Source: Nonomuraea montanisoli
Lineage (GTDB): Bacteria > Actinomycetota > Actinomycetes > Streptosporangiales > Streptosporangiaceae
Assembly: GCF_013363975.1 (NCBI RefSeq)
Contig: NZ_JABWGN010000013.1
Location: forward strand, 51,636-115,635
DNA: 64,000 nt
Direction of reading: 5' to 3'
Under the pieces are notes generated by a model. It searched no databases, was not told the DNA's origin, and saw nothing but the letters and a program-made list of their open reading frames with translations. The position numbers and the translations under genes were made by a program. Of the stretch, positions 51,524 to 60,038 are shown piece after piece; positions within the stretch are counted from its first letter, which is position 1; each line of letters begins with the position of its first letter.

Positions 51524-53521
51524 TCAGTCGGGCCGGGGCGCCGGGTCGGCGGTCACCGAGCGCAGCAGCGGCCTGCTGAGCGCCCCCGCGCCCACGACCC
51601 CGGCGAAGCCGACGGCCACGCACACGACCAGCGTGACCAGCCCCGTGAGGTTCGGGTCAGTGATCATGAACGGGATCCCGCAGAAGGCCCCCACCAGGAT
51701 CGCCCCGCCGCCCATGACCGCCAGCGGGATCAGCGTCTCGGCGCGGCGGGCGCGGTCCAGCACCTCCAGCGGCGTGCCGGCCAGGCGCAGCAGCGCGTAC
51801 GTCTGCCGCCGGTCCAGCACGGACGAGGCGGCCGTGATGCCCGCGCTCGCGATCGCCACCAGGAACGACACCGACAGCACCACGACCGTGCCCACGGCGA
51901 TGTCGCCGAGGATCTCGCCGCCGAAGTACTCGTCGTCGGCCTGGGTCGTCGGCGTGCGGCCGGGTACGAGGCCCGCGAGCGCGGTCCGCGCCCGGTCGAG
52001 CGTCGCGGGGGCCGTCTGCGTGGGGAGTCCGTCCGGCGCTCTCCGGCGCGCGTCCTCGTCGGTGAGCGGGGTCGCGTCCTTCAGGGCGATCACGACGACG
52101 TCCTTCCGCGTCGTCACCGCGGCCGCCACCCCGGCCTTGCTCAGCCGGTCGCGCGCCCCCTGCGCCACGGTCGCGGCCTGCCCGGCGGGCGCGCTCACCC
52201 GCAGGTGGCCGGTGTCCTGCGTCCCGATCAGGGTGCCGGGGCTGAGCAGCCCGAGGAAGCCTGCGACGAAGCCGGTCAGGGCCACGCCGCTCACCGTGCG
52301 CCAGGCCGAGCGCGGGTCGTCGACCAGCCGCCGCCCGGCCAGCAGCCGGGCCGGGCGGCGGGCCGAGGCGGCGGCGATCCGGCCGATCAGGCCCACGACC
52401 CACGGGCCCACCAGGTTGATCGAGAGGAACGCCAGCCCGATCACCACCGCGATCAGGCCGGCGCTGTCGCCGCGGGAGACCACCGGGACGGCGACGAGCA
52501 CGGCGACCAGCGCGAGCAGCCGCACCCACCGCATGGCGGGCGGCGTCTCCCGCTTGGCCACGCCCAGCGGGCTGACCACGACCCGGCGCAGCCCCGCCAC
52601 GGCCGACAGGCCGGTCAGCAGCGGCACGGCGACCACGGCCCCCACCATCACCAGGGGGTGCGGCCACAGGTCGGCGACGAACCACGGGCCGCCGTCGATC
52701 TCCACGCGCGACAGCAGCGGCACGGCCAGCGCGTACGCCACGGCCCCCGCCAGCGCTCCCGCGAACGCGACGATCACCGCCTCCGCCACGGTCATGGCCA
52801 CCACCTGGCCGGGCGTCGCGCCGACCAGCCGCAGCGCGGCCAGGCGCTGGTCCCGCCGGGCCACCGTGAGCCGGGCGGCGGCCCCGCCGAACACCAGCAG
52901 CGGCACCACCATGAGCACGCTCGCGATGAGCGCGAGCACCTGGTAGCCCTCGGCGTCCTCCGTCGGCTCCCCCGCCAGCGAGGCGACCTTGACCGGCTGC
53001 GAGCCGACGATCCAGTCGGAGCTGCGCGCGGCCGTGAGCTCCGGCGCGTCCGGCGCGCGGCCGGCCACCACGATCAGCTCGTCCGGGTGGACCAGCGCCT
53101 CGTCGCCGAGCACGCCGGCCGGCTTGGGATAGCGGGCGGCCAGCTCGGCCGCGGGCAGCCGGCCCGCCAGCTCGGCGAGGGCGGGCGAGAGCCACACCTC
53201 GCCGGGCGCCGGGAAGCGTGACAGGCCGGGCGGCGGCTCGGGGCTCTTCCCCGGCAGGGCCGCCAGGTCCACCACCGTGATCTCCCTGCCGCGCACGTAG
53301 TCGTGCCTGCTCGCCTCGACCGCGACGGCCGGGCGCGAGCCGGCCGCGACCGGGTTGCGCCAGGCGCCCCGGTCGGCGCGGGCCGCGAAGGCGAAGTCCA
53401 CCGCGACCGCGAACAGCAGCAGCGCCGTGGACACCGCGACGGCGCCCAGGGTGAGCCAGGTGCCCAGCATGCCCCTGCGCCCGCCGCCCCTGAGCAGCCT
53501 CCAGGCCAGGCCCACGTTCAT
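51524..53521 (-). CDS. ABC exporter permease, FtsX type, two repeat halves
   Basis: A 665-residue permease with FtsX halves at each end: one N-terminal helix (GTWLTLGAVAVSTALLLFAVAV), three helices around residues ~215-340, a further cluster ~355-420, and three C-terminal helices (VVVLSVSFLVAIASAGITAAS onwards). Coupling-helix motifs are TVARRDQRLAALRLVGATPGQV and LDRRQTYALLRLAGTPLEVL. It resembles BceB-like/MacB-type exporters of antimicrobial peptides or lipids. The stop of the ATPase gene overlaps its ATG (ATGA). A long fused open frame to 54850 is an artefact of high GC. Confidence 0.87.
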   Translation of the reverse strand: MNVGLAWRLLRGGGRRGMLGTWLTLGAVAVSTALLLFAVAVDFAFAARADRGAWRNPVAAGSRPAVAVEASRHDYVRGREITVVDLAALPGKSPEPPPGLSRFPAPGEVWLSPALAELAGRLPAAELAARYPKPAGVLGDEALVHPDELIVVAGRAPDAPELTAARSSDWIVGSQPVKVASLAGEPTEDAEGYQVLALIASVLMVVPLLVFGGAAARLTVARRDQRLAALRLVGATPGQVVAMTVAEAVIVAFAGALAGAVAYALAVPLLSRVEIDGGPWFVADLWPHPLVMVGAVVAVPLLTGLSAVAGLRRVVVSPLGVAKRETPPAMRWVRLLALVAVLVAVPVVSRGDSAGLIAVVIGLAFLSINLVGPWVVGLIGRIAAASARRPARLLAGRRLVDDPRSAWRTVSGVALTGFVAGFLGLLSPGTLIGTQDTGHLRVSAPAGQAATVAQGARDRLSKAGVAAAVTTRKDVVVIALKDATPLTDEDARRRAPDGLPTQTAPATLDRARTALAGLVPGRTPTTQADDEYFGGEILGDIAVGTVVVLSVSFLVAIASAGITAASSVLDRRQTYALLRLAGTPLEVLDRARRAETLIPLAVMGGGAILVGAFCGIPFMITDPNLTGLVTLVVCVAVGFAGVVGAGALSRPLLRSVTADPAPRPD

Positions 53522-54195
53522 GCTCGCGCCCCCGCGGTGAGCAGCACGCCGTCCCGGACCTCGACCGTGCGGTCGCACCAGCCGGCCACGCCCGGGTCGT
53601 GGGTGACCACGATGAGCGAGGCGCCGTTGTGCTTGGTGGCCTCGACCAGCAGCCGCATCGTGTCGTGGCCGGTCGTCTGGTCGAGGGCGCCGGTCGGCTC
53701 GTCGGCGAAGACCACCGCGGGCCGGGTCACCAGGGCGCGGGCGATGGCCACCCGCTGCGCCTGGCCGCCGGACAGCTCGCCGGGCCGCCGCGCCTCCATG
53801 CCGCCCAGGCCGAGCGGGGCGAACCACTCCCGGCCCCGCCGCACCGCCTCCGCGCGCGCCACGCCGCCCAGCATGAGCGGGAGCGCCACGTTCTCGTCGG
53901 CGGGCAGCTCCGGCAGGAGCTGGCCGAACTGGAAGACGAAGCCGAAGCGGCTGCGGCGCAGGGCGCTGCGCCTGCGCTCGCCCATGTCGTCGATGCGGGT
54001 GCCCTCCAGGCGCACCTCGCCCGAGTCGGGCTTCATGATGCCGGCCAGGCAGTGGAGCAGCGTGGACTTCCCGGAGCCGCTCGGCCCCATGATGGCCACG
54101 GCCTCGCCGGGCCGCACCGCCATGTCCACGCCCGCCAGGGCGACCGTCTGCCCGAACCTCTTGGTCAGGGCTCGTCCAGCGAGCACGTCGTTCAT
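53518..54195 (-). CDS. ABC exporter ATP-binding protein
   Basis: A 225-residue ATPase: Walker A GPSGSGKSTLL, Q-loop VFQFGQLLPEL, signature LSGGQAQRVAIARAL, Walker B VVFADEPTGALD, H-loop VVTHDPGV. All key residues are intact. LolD/MacB class; drives the coupled permease. ATG 54195 starts MNDVLAGRALTKRFGQ. Divergent from an orphan response regulator gene, whose intergenic region contains several inverted repeats, so regulation by that protein is likely. Confidence 0.93.
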   Translation of the reverse strand: MNDVLAGRALTKRFGQTVALAGVDMAVRPGEAVAIMGPSGSGKSTLLHCLAGIMKPDSGEVRLEGTRIDDMGERRRSALRRSRFGFVFQFGQLLPELPADENVALPLMLGGVARAEAVRRGREWFAPLGLGGMEARRPGELSGGQAQRVAIARALVTRPAVVFADEPTGALDQTTGHDTMRLLVEATKHNGASLIVVTHDPGVAGWCDRTVEVRDGVLLTAGARA

Positions 54196-54286
54196 GCCGG
54201 AAAGTCTTCCGGCGCGACCCCGGCCGGCGGATCGGCCGTGCGTCCGGTTGTGCCTCGGCCGAACGGCCGATCCTAGAGTGTTCGCC
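54196..54286. promoter_or_regulatory. Divergent control region of ABC genes and response regulator
   Basis: Inverted repeats crowd 91 bp: GCCGGAA-AGTC-TTCCGGC (54196-54213), GGATCGGCCG (54229-54238) paired with CGGCCGATCC (54264-54273), and TCGGCCG-AA-CGGCCGA (54255-54270). A -10 TAGAGT (54274-54279) lies 7 nt before the regulator's GTG, a leaderless layout. TTGTGC at 54248 is a distant -35 candidate (20-bp gap). Confidence 0.6.
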
Positions 54287-54934
54287 GTGACTATTCGGGT
54301 TCTCATCGCAGACGACCAGCAACTGGTGCGTACCGGCTTCCAGATGATCCTGGACGCCCAGCCGGACATGGAGGTCGTGGCGGCCGTCGCCGACGGCGCC
54401 GAGGCCGTCTCCGAGGCCAGGCGGCTGCGGCCGGACGTGTGCCTGCTCGACATCAGGATGCCGAAGCTGGACGGGCTGGAGGTCACCCGCGCCCTGGCCG
54501 GGCCGGGGGTGGAGAACCCGATGCGGGTGGTCATCGTCACCACCTTCGACCTGGACGAGTACGTCTACGGCGCGCTGCGGGCCGGGGCCATCGGCTTCCT
54601 GCTCAAGGACAGCGGCCCGACGCTGCTCATCGAGGCGGTCCGGGCGGCGGCCGGCGGGGAGGCGCTGGTGTCGCCGTCGGTGACCGTACGGCTGCTGCGG
54701 CACCTGTCCCGGCCCGAGCGGGGCGCCCCCGCGCCCGACGAGCCGCTGACCGAACGGGAGCTCGACGTGGTGCGGCTGGTGGCCCGGGGCCGCACCAACC
54801 AGGAGGTGGCGGCCGAGCTGTTCGTCTCGCTGTCCACGGTCAAGACGCATCTCGGCAGCATCCAGGCCAAACTCGGTGTCCGGAATCGGGTGGAAATCGC
54901 AGCTTGGGCGTGGGAATCCGGCGTGGTGCGCTGA
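54287..54934 (+). CDS. Orphan NarL-type response regulator
   Basis: A 215-residue response regulator. The receiver has the acidic pair in RVLIADDQQLVRTG, phospho-Asp in DVCLLDIRMPKLDG, and the Lys in FLLKDSGPT. The output HTH reads LTERELDVVRLVARGRTNQEVAAELFVSLSTVKTHL (LuxR pattern). No histidine kinase gene is adjacent, so it is an orphan here. It is divergent from an ABC exporter pair, a common layout where the regulator controls the exporter. Confidence 0.92.
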   Translation: MTIRVLIADDQQLVRTGFQMILDAQPDMEVVAAVADGAEAVSEARRLRPDVCLLDIRMPKLDGLEVTRALAGPGVENPMRVVIVTTFDLDEYVYGALRAGAIGFLLKDSGPTLLIEAVRAAAGGEALVSPSVTVRLLRHLSRPERGAPAPDEPLTERELDVVRLVARGRTNQEVAAELFVSLSTVKTHLGSIQAKLGVRNRVEIAAWAWESGVVR

Positions 54935-55001
54935 TTAACAGCGAGCTCGGCGGGATAGAAGTGAATGAGAACCTCAGCGCATGGCCCGGGGGGAGAACAA
55001 C

Positions 55002-55688
55002 GTGCGCTACGCCCAGGCACCGCCCACGAGAGCCGCTTCCGCCGTGTACGCGTCGCTCGCCGCGCAGATCCTCTGCCTGAGCGCGCTCGTGACCTTCGAG
55101 CTGGTCCGCGGGCGCAGCCTCGCCGCCCAGCTCGCGGCGTTCGACGGGCGTCCTCGCGGCGCCGAGGCCGAGGCCGTCGTGGGCGCCGTCACGCTCTTCG
55201 CCGTCCTGATCCTGCTGCTCGGCGTCGCCACGATCGCCTGCGCCGCCGCGTACACCACCTGGCTGGTCCGCGCCCGGCACGTCGGCCACCGGCACGCCCC
55301 CTCCGGGCCGGTGGCCGCCGCCTGGCTCATCCCCGGCGTCAACCTCGTCGCGCCCGTCCTGCTGGTGGACGCCCTGTGGCGGGGCTCCCTGCCGCCGGAC
55401 GGCCGCCGGCGCCGCTGGCTCGTGCTGCTGGCGGCGTGGTGGGCGAGCTGGTTGACCACGCTGGCGCTGGTGACCGTACGGCTGCCGCTGGAGACGTCCG
55501 GCGGGCTGACCGGGGTCGGCGTGCCGGAGCTGGTGGCGCTGTCGGTGGCGGCGCTGCTGTGCGCGGCGACCGTCCGGGAGATCACGGCCGTGCAGTGCGC
55601 GGCGCGCGGGGTGGCCGTTCCCACGCTGCTGCGCCTGCGCCGGCCGGCGACGCCGCCGGAGTCGGCGCCGCTCGGCCAGGCGAGCTGA
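55002..55688 (+). CDS. DUF4328 membrane protein
   Basis: A 228-residue protein with four hydrophobic helices (about residues 18-38, 62-85, 130-150 and 155-175 and a last one near 185) and the loop AAWLIPGVNLVAPVLLVDALW, the DUF4328 signature (P-x-x-N-L-x-x-P). Function unknown. GTG 55002 is preferred over ATG 54981: a GGGGGGAG site lies 7 nt upstream of it. It follows the response regulator gene by 67 bp and may be its membrane partner. Confidence 0.8.
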   Translation: MRYAQAPPTRAASAVYASLAAQILCLSALVTFELVRGRSLAAQLAAFDGRPRGAEAEAVVGAVTLFAVLILLLGVATIACAAAYTTWLVRARHVGHRHAPSGPVAAAWLIPGVNLVAPVLLVDALWRGSLPPDGRRRRWLVLLAAWWASWLTTLALVTVRLPLETSGGLTGVGVPELVALSVAALLCAATVREITAVQCAARGVAVPTLLRLRRPATPPESAPLGQAS

Positions 55689-55702
55689 TCCCGGGTCCTC
55701 AC

Positions 55703-55800
55703 ACGGCGGTCGGGCCTGAGTCGCTTTCGGCTTTCACACCGCGGTCGGGCCTGAGCCGCTTTCGGCTTTCACGCGGCCGTCGGGCCTGAGCTGCCGGGGC
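55703..55800. repeat. Direct repeats at the 3' end of dnaE2
   Basis: Two 36-bp copies of a unit containing CGGTCGGGCCTGAG(T/C)CGCTTTC GGCTTTCAC and a third partial copy that overlaps the dnaE2 stop region. Each copy includes the mini-hairpin AGCCG-AAAG-CGGCT. The end of the gene has probably been duplicated in tandem. Confidence 0.75.
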
Positions 55801-58800
55801 TCGCGTGCCACAGCCGGCGCGGCGGCGACGCGACCGCCGGGCCGAGGTCGGAGTACGGCGAGAGCCGGAAGCCGTTGGCGTACTCGATCGGCCGCCCGCC
55901 GACACCGCCCCGCTGCTCCGCCTCGCGGGCCATCAGCGCCCGGACCGCCTCGATCCCCTCCGAACGCCACACCCGGTCGAGGTCGGCCAGGCTCCAGCAG
56001 TCCACCGCGCGCAGCGAGACCGCCCGCGTGCCGGTGCGGCGGACCACGCCCTTGGCCACCAGCAGCCACGCCCCGAACACCGTCGCCGCGCACCTGCCCT
56101 GCACCGACTCGAAGAACGTCAGGTCGACCGGTCCGGTCGAGTCGTCGAGCGTGGTGAAGATGACCCGCTGCCCCGAGCGCACCGCCGGCGTCTGCGTGGC
56201 CACCTTGACCCCGGCGACCAGCACCTCGGCGCCGTTGCGCTGACGGAGCAGGTCCTTGGAGCGCACCACGCCGAGCGCGTCGAGCAGCTCGTCGTGGAAG
56301 CTGATCACGTGCCGCGAGACGTCGATGCCGAGGATCTCCAGCTCGGCCTCCACCATCTCGGCCTCGGTCATCTCGGGCAGCTCGCCCGGCGGCACGTGCT
56401 CGCCGAACCCCAGCGGGAGCTGCACGGCCGCCGCCTCGCCCTCGCGCCCGCCGCCCGACGGGACGGGTCCGGCCGGGGCGTAGCGCCGGGAGCGGCCGGC
56501 GGTGGCGTGTCCCACGCCGGAGGCGGCGGAGGCGCGTTCGAGGGCGCCCACCTGGGCGACGAGGTCGCGGCGGGTCAGGCGGCCGGGCCGCCAGCGGTCG
56601 CCCGGGCCGCCCGGGCTCAGGCCGTGCAGCGCGTCCATCCCGCCCACCTGCACGATCCGCTCCATGATCGGCCGCGACGGCCGGGCGCGGTCCCAGAAGT
56701 CCGCGAGCGACGTGTACGGCCGGCCCGCGACCATGCGGTCCACCTCGGCCTCGCTCACCCCCTTGACCGCCGAGAACGGCACCCGCAGCGCGTACCCCCT
56801 GCCCAGCTCCTCGGCCTTGAAGGGGACACGCCGGGGCTTGTCCTCCTCCCCCAGGGCGTCCTTCCCCAGGGCGTCGGCCCGGACCTGGAGCCGCAGCGGC
56901 GGGCGCGGCCCGAGGCGCTCCACCTGCCAGTCGCGGCCCGAGCTGTTCACGTCGAGCGGCAGGATGGCGACCCCGCACTGCCGGGCCTCGTCGATGATGA
57001 CCCGCTGCGGGTACATGCCGGGCTCGTGCGTGAGCACCCCCGCGAAGAACGCCGCCGCGTGGTGCCGCTTGAGCCAGGCCGACTGGTAGGTGGGCAGCGC
57101 GAACGCCGCCGCGTGCGCCTTGCAGAACCCGAACCCGCCGAACGCGTCGAGCACCTGCCAGGCCCGCTCCACGGTCGCGTCGTCGAACCCGTTCGTCCTG
57201 GCCAGCGGCACGAACGTCTTGCGGACCAGCTCCCGCCCCTCGGACGTGCCCAGCGAGCGCCGCAGCATCTCGGCGAACGACAGGTCGCGGCCGGTCATCG
57301 CCGCGATGACCTTGAGCACCTGCTCGTGGAAGACCACGACGCCGTGCGTCTCCTTCAGCGGCTCGCGCAGCCGCTCGTGCGGGTAGTACGCCGCCCGCCA
57401 CCCGTGCCTGGCCTCCAGGTACGGGGTGACCATGTCGGAGTTCACCGGCCCGGGCCGGAACAGCGAGATGTCCACGATCAGGTCGTGCATCGCGCGCGGT
57501 TCCAGCTTGGCGACCAGCTCGCGCTGGCCGGGCGACTCGATCTGGAAGCAGCCCAGGGTGCGGGCGGCGCAGATCATGTCGTAGGTGTCCTGGTCGTCGT
57601 GCGGCACGTACCGCACCTCCGCGTCCTCCCGGGCCTCCTCGGGAGCCTCCTCGGCCTCCTGGGCCTCCTCTGGGGCGTTCTGCTCGTCCAGCCGGACCCT
57701 GACGCCGTCGACGCGCTCGATCTCGCCCAGCGCGTACGCCATCGCCGACTGCATGCGCACGCCCAGCACGTCCAGCTTGAGCAGCCCCGCCTCCTCCACG
57801 TCCTCCTTGTCGAACTGCGACATCGGGAAGCCCAGCAGGCTGCGCTCCACCGGCGTGCGGTCGCGCAGCCCGGCGTTGCCGATGAGCACCCCGCACGGGT
57901 GGAGCGCGACGTGCCGGGGCAGCCCGTCGAGCTTCTCGGCCAGCTTGAACACCCGGTCCAGCCCCGCCTCGCCCAGCCTGCTGTCGCGCAGCTCGGGCAG
58001 GTCGTTCAGCGACGCGGTGATCTGCCTGGCCCGGATGTGCGGGAACGCCTTGGCGATCGCGTCGATCTCGTACGGGGGCAGGCCCATCGCGCCCGCCACG
58101 TCGCGGATCGCGCTGCGGGCCCGGTAGGTCTCCATCATGGACACGCAGGCCACGCGCGCCTCGCCGTACCTGTCGAAGATGGCCTGGTAGCAGTCGAGCC
58201 GGCGCGCGGACTCCACGTCGACGTCGATGTCGGGCAGCCCGACGCGGCCCTCCGACAGGAAGCGCTCCATGAGCAGGCCGTGGTCCAGGGGGTTCACCTC
58301 GCCGATGCCGATGAGGTGGTTGACCAGGCTGCCCGCGCCGGAGCCGCGGATGGCGCACCGGACGCCCATGCGCCGGATCATGCCCGTGATGTCGGACACG
58401 GCGATGAAGTAACCGGACAGGCGCTTGCGCTCGATGATGGCCATCTCGTCCCGCAGCCGGTCCCGCGCCTCGCGCGAGCGGGCCAGGCCGCGCGCGGCCA
58501 TCCCGTCCTCCACCCGGCGGCGCAGCAGCGGCACCGGGTCGGCGCCGATCTCGGGCAGGTGCAGGGCGGGCGGGTCGCCGCGCAGCGCGAGCAGCTCGCC
58601 CGGGTCCATCACGCACTCCTCGGCGACCCTGCGGGTGGCGCGCAGCAGATCGGCGGCCCGGCGCGCGTCGGAGCCGCAGATCCTGGCGGCCACCCGGGCC
58701 ATGTCCTTGGAGCCCTTGAGGTAGGCGTGGGAGGTGGTGCGTTCCAGATGGCGCGGGTGCAGGGGGACGAGCTGGCGGGCCGCGTCGAGCACGTCGCCCA

Positions 58801-59560
58801 CCTGGTGGTCGTCCGGGTCGAGGTACCTGACGGCGTTGGTGAGCACGGCGGGCACGCCGGCGGACTCGGCCAGGGCCAGCATGTGGACGGCGGTGACGGC
58901 GTCGCGGAAGCCGTACTGGTCGACCAGCTCGACCACCACCCCGGGCACCAGGGAACGCCACAGCGCGAGCAGCGCCCGGGCCCGGTCGTCGCGGCGCGCG
59001 GCCATCGCCCGGCCCACGTCGGACCTCGGGCCGAGCAGCACCACGAGAGCGTCGTCGGGGGTGTCGCCGGGGCCGGCCCACGCGGCCACCATCTCGCGGG
59101 TCACACGGGGCTCGCCGCGCTCGCCCGCGTGGTGGGCGTCGGTGACCAGCCGGGCGAGGCGCGACCAGCCGCCCGAACGGGCCAGCACGGTGATCCGGTC
59201 CTCGGCGTCGGCCCCGGTGCGGGGGCGGTGCCGTCCGCGGCTCTCGCCCGGGGACCCCCGATGCCCGAGGCCGCCGAACACACCGTCGGGGGCGCCGTCG
59301 AGGGTGCCGCCGTACCCGAGGCCGTCGAGCGTGCCGTCGGGCTCGGCGAGGGCCAGGCTGACGCCGAAGACCGGCCCGATCCCCGCGTCCGCGCACGCCT
59401 GGGCATGCTTGACCGCGCCGTACAGGCCGTCGCGGTCGGTCAACGCGAGGATGTCCATGCCGTCGTCGGCCGCCCGCCGCGCCAGCTCGCGCGGGAACGC
59501 GGTGCCGTACCGCATCGAGTAGGCGGAGGCCACGTTGAGGTGCGGGAACGGCCCGGCCAT
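55769..59560 (-). CDS. dnaE2: DnaE2-type error-prone DNA polymerase III alpha
   Basis: A 1263-residue C-family polymerase of the actinobacterial DnaE2/ImuC lineage. The N-terminal PHP domain is degenerate (FPHLNVASAYSMRYG, TDRDG where TDHDG is expected), so no proofreading is likely. The palm carries SGAGSLVNHLIGIGEVNP, the catalytic Asps in LPDIDVDVE, and later FRPGPVNSDM. The finger and beta-binding part includes GFGFCKAHAAAFALPTYQ. The C-terminal OB domain (VAGVKVATQTPAVRSG) follows. It performs translesion synthesis. ATG 59560 is chosen because it overlaps the stop of the small upstream gene and begins MAGPFPHLN. It lacks an ImuB gene nearby. Confidence 0.9.
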   Translation of the reverse strand: MAGPFPHLNVASAYSMRYGTAFPRELARRAADDGMDILALTDRDGLYGAVKHAQACADAGIGPVFGVSLALAEPDGTLDGLGYGGTLDGAPDGVFGGLGHRGSPGESRGRHRPRTGADAEDRITVLARSGGWSRLARLVTDAHHAGERGEPRVTREMVAAWAGPGDTPDDALVVLLGPRSDVGRAMAARRDDRARALLALWRSLVPGVVVELVDQYGFRDAVTAVHMLALAESAGVPAVLTNAVRYLDPDDHQVGDVLDAARQLVPLHPRHLERTTSHAYLKGSKDMARVAARICGSDARRAADLLRATRRVAEECVMDPGELLALRGDPPALHLPEIGADPVPLLRRRVEDGMAARGLARSREARDRLRDEMAIIERKRLSGYFIAVSDITGMIRRMGVRCAIRGSGAGSLVNHLIGIGEVNPLDHGLLMERFLSEGRVGLPDIDVDVESARRLDCYQAIFDRYGEARVACVSMMETYRARSAIRDVAGAMGLPPYEIDAIAKAFPHIRARQITASLNDLPELRDSRLGEAGLDRVFKLAEKLDGLPRHVALHPCGVLIGNAGLRDRTPVERSLLGFPMSQFDKEDVEEAGLLKLDVLGVRMQSAMAYALGEIERVDGVRVRLDEQNAPEEAQEAEEAPEEAREDAEVRYVPHDDQDTYDMICAARTLGCFQIESPGQRELVAKLEPRAMHDLIVDISLFRPGPVNSDMVTPYLEARHGWRAAYYPHERLREPLKETHGVVVFHEQVLKVIAAMTGRDLSFAEMLRRSLGTSEGRELVRKTFVPLARTNGFDDATVERAWQVLDAFGGFGFCKAHAAAFALPTYQSAWLKRHHAAAFFAGVLTHEPGMYPQRVIIDEARQCGVAILPLDVNSSGRDWQVERLGPRPPLRLQVRADALGKDALGEEDKPRRVPFKAEELGRGYALRVPFSAVKGVSEAEVDRMVAGRPYTSLADFWDRARPSRPIMERIVQVGGMDALHGLSPGGPGDRWRPGRLTRRDLVAQVGALERASAASGVGHATAGRSRRYAPAGPVPSGGGREGEAAAVQLPLGFGEHVPPGELPEMTEAEMVEAELEILGIDVSRHVISFHDELLDALGVVRSKDLLRQRNGAEVLVAGVKVATQTPAVRSGQRVIFTTLDDSTGPVDLTFFESVQGRCAATVFGAWLLVAKGVVRRTGTRAVSLRAVDCWSLADLDRVWRSEGIEAVRALMAREAEQRGGVGGRPIEYANGFRLSPYSDLGPAVASPPRRLWHASPGSSGPTAA

Positions 59561-59826
59561 CAGTCCCACGCCCTCATGAGCAGCCATCCGCCGCTGGCGG
59601 TGTCGAATCTCAGCTCGTACGAGCCGGCCTCGCGCCCCGGGCTGGCCTCGACCCGCCAGAACTGGCGCTCACCGGGATCGCCCTCCCGGACCTTCCACCA
59701 CTCCCGCGCCACCACCCAGTGGTCGAGGACGCGGCGCACGAGGTAGAGCCGGTCGCGCCAGACGAACTGGCTGGGCTCGCCGTCGCGAGTCCACACCTCG
59801 ATCGGATCGCCATAGAGTCTGCTCAA
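59560..59826 (-). CDS. DUF6504 small protein linked to dnaE2
   Basis: An 88-residue protein of the DUF6504 type, often found beside actinobacterial mutasome genes (imuB/dnaE2). It is beta-rich with many Trp (PSQFVWRDRLYLVRRVL, REWWKVREG, GGWLLMRAWD). Role unknown; probably a factor of the translesion complex. TTG 59826 is the start, with GGGGAGAGG about 7 nt upstream. The stop and the dnaE2 ATG overlap (TGATG). The SOS box 68 bp upstream controls both. Confidence 0.78.
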   Translation of the reverse strand: MSRLYGDPIEVWTRDGEPSQFVWRDRLYLVRRVLDHWVVAREWWKVREGDPGERQFWRVEASPGREAGSYELRFDTASGGWLLMRAWD

Positions 59827-59893
59827 GACGCCTCTCCCCGCGGCTTCGTCGACTGTGTCCAGCCACCCGGGGGAAGGCGGGTGTTCTTACATA

Positions 59894-59909
59894 TCGAACA
59901 TATGTTCTT
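59894..59909 (-). promoter_or_regulatory. LexA-type SOS box of DUF6504-dnaE2
   Basis: TCGAAC-ATAT-GTTCTT on the plus strand, i.e. AAGAAC-ATAT-GTTCGA toward the operon. The actinobacterial consensus is TCGAAC-N4-GTTCGA; 14 of 16 positions match or fall in the free spacer. The core GAACATATGTTC is a perfect palindrome. Position 68 bp from the first start fits repression by LexA. Confidence 0.85.
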
Positions 59910-60024
59910 TGCGGCGCGGAGCGCAAGTCACTGACGCCCGCCCGGCCGGTGCGGGTGAGCCGGCCGGGGAAGCCCGTGTCGGCGGGGAGCCCGTGTCGGC
60001 CCGCCCGGACGAGGCCGATATCGG

Positions 60025-60030
60025 TAAGCT
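60025..60030 (+). promoter_or_regulatory. -10 element of Ser/Thr kinase gene
   Basis: TAAGCT lies 8 nt before the GTG start; no ribosome site is seen, suggesting a leaderless transcript. Confidence 0.35.
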
Positions 60031-60038
60031 AACCCGCC

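Noticed and set aside
55734-59746. Long shadow frames on both strands over dnaE2 (one 1220 codons, one 1313)
   Set aside because: They are other-frame readings of dnaE2, with Arg/Pro/Ala-rich products and no domains.
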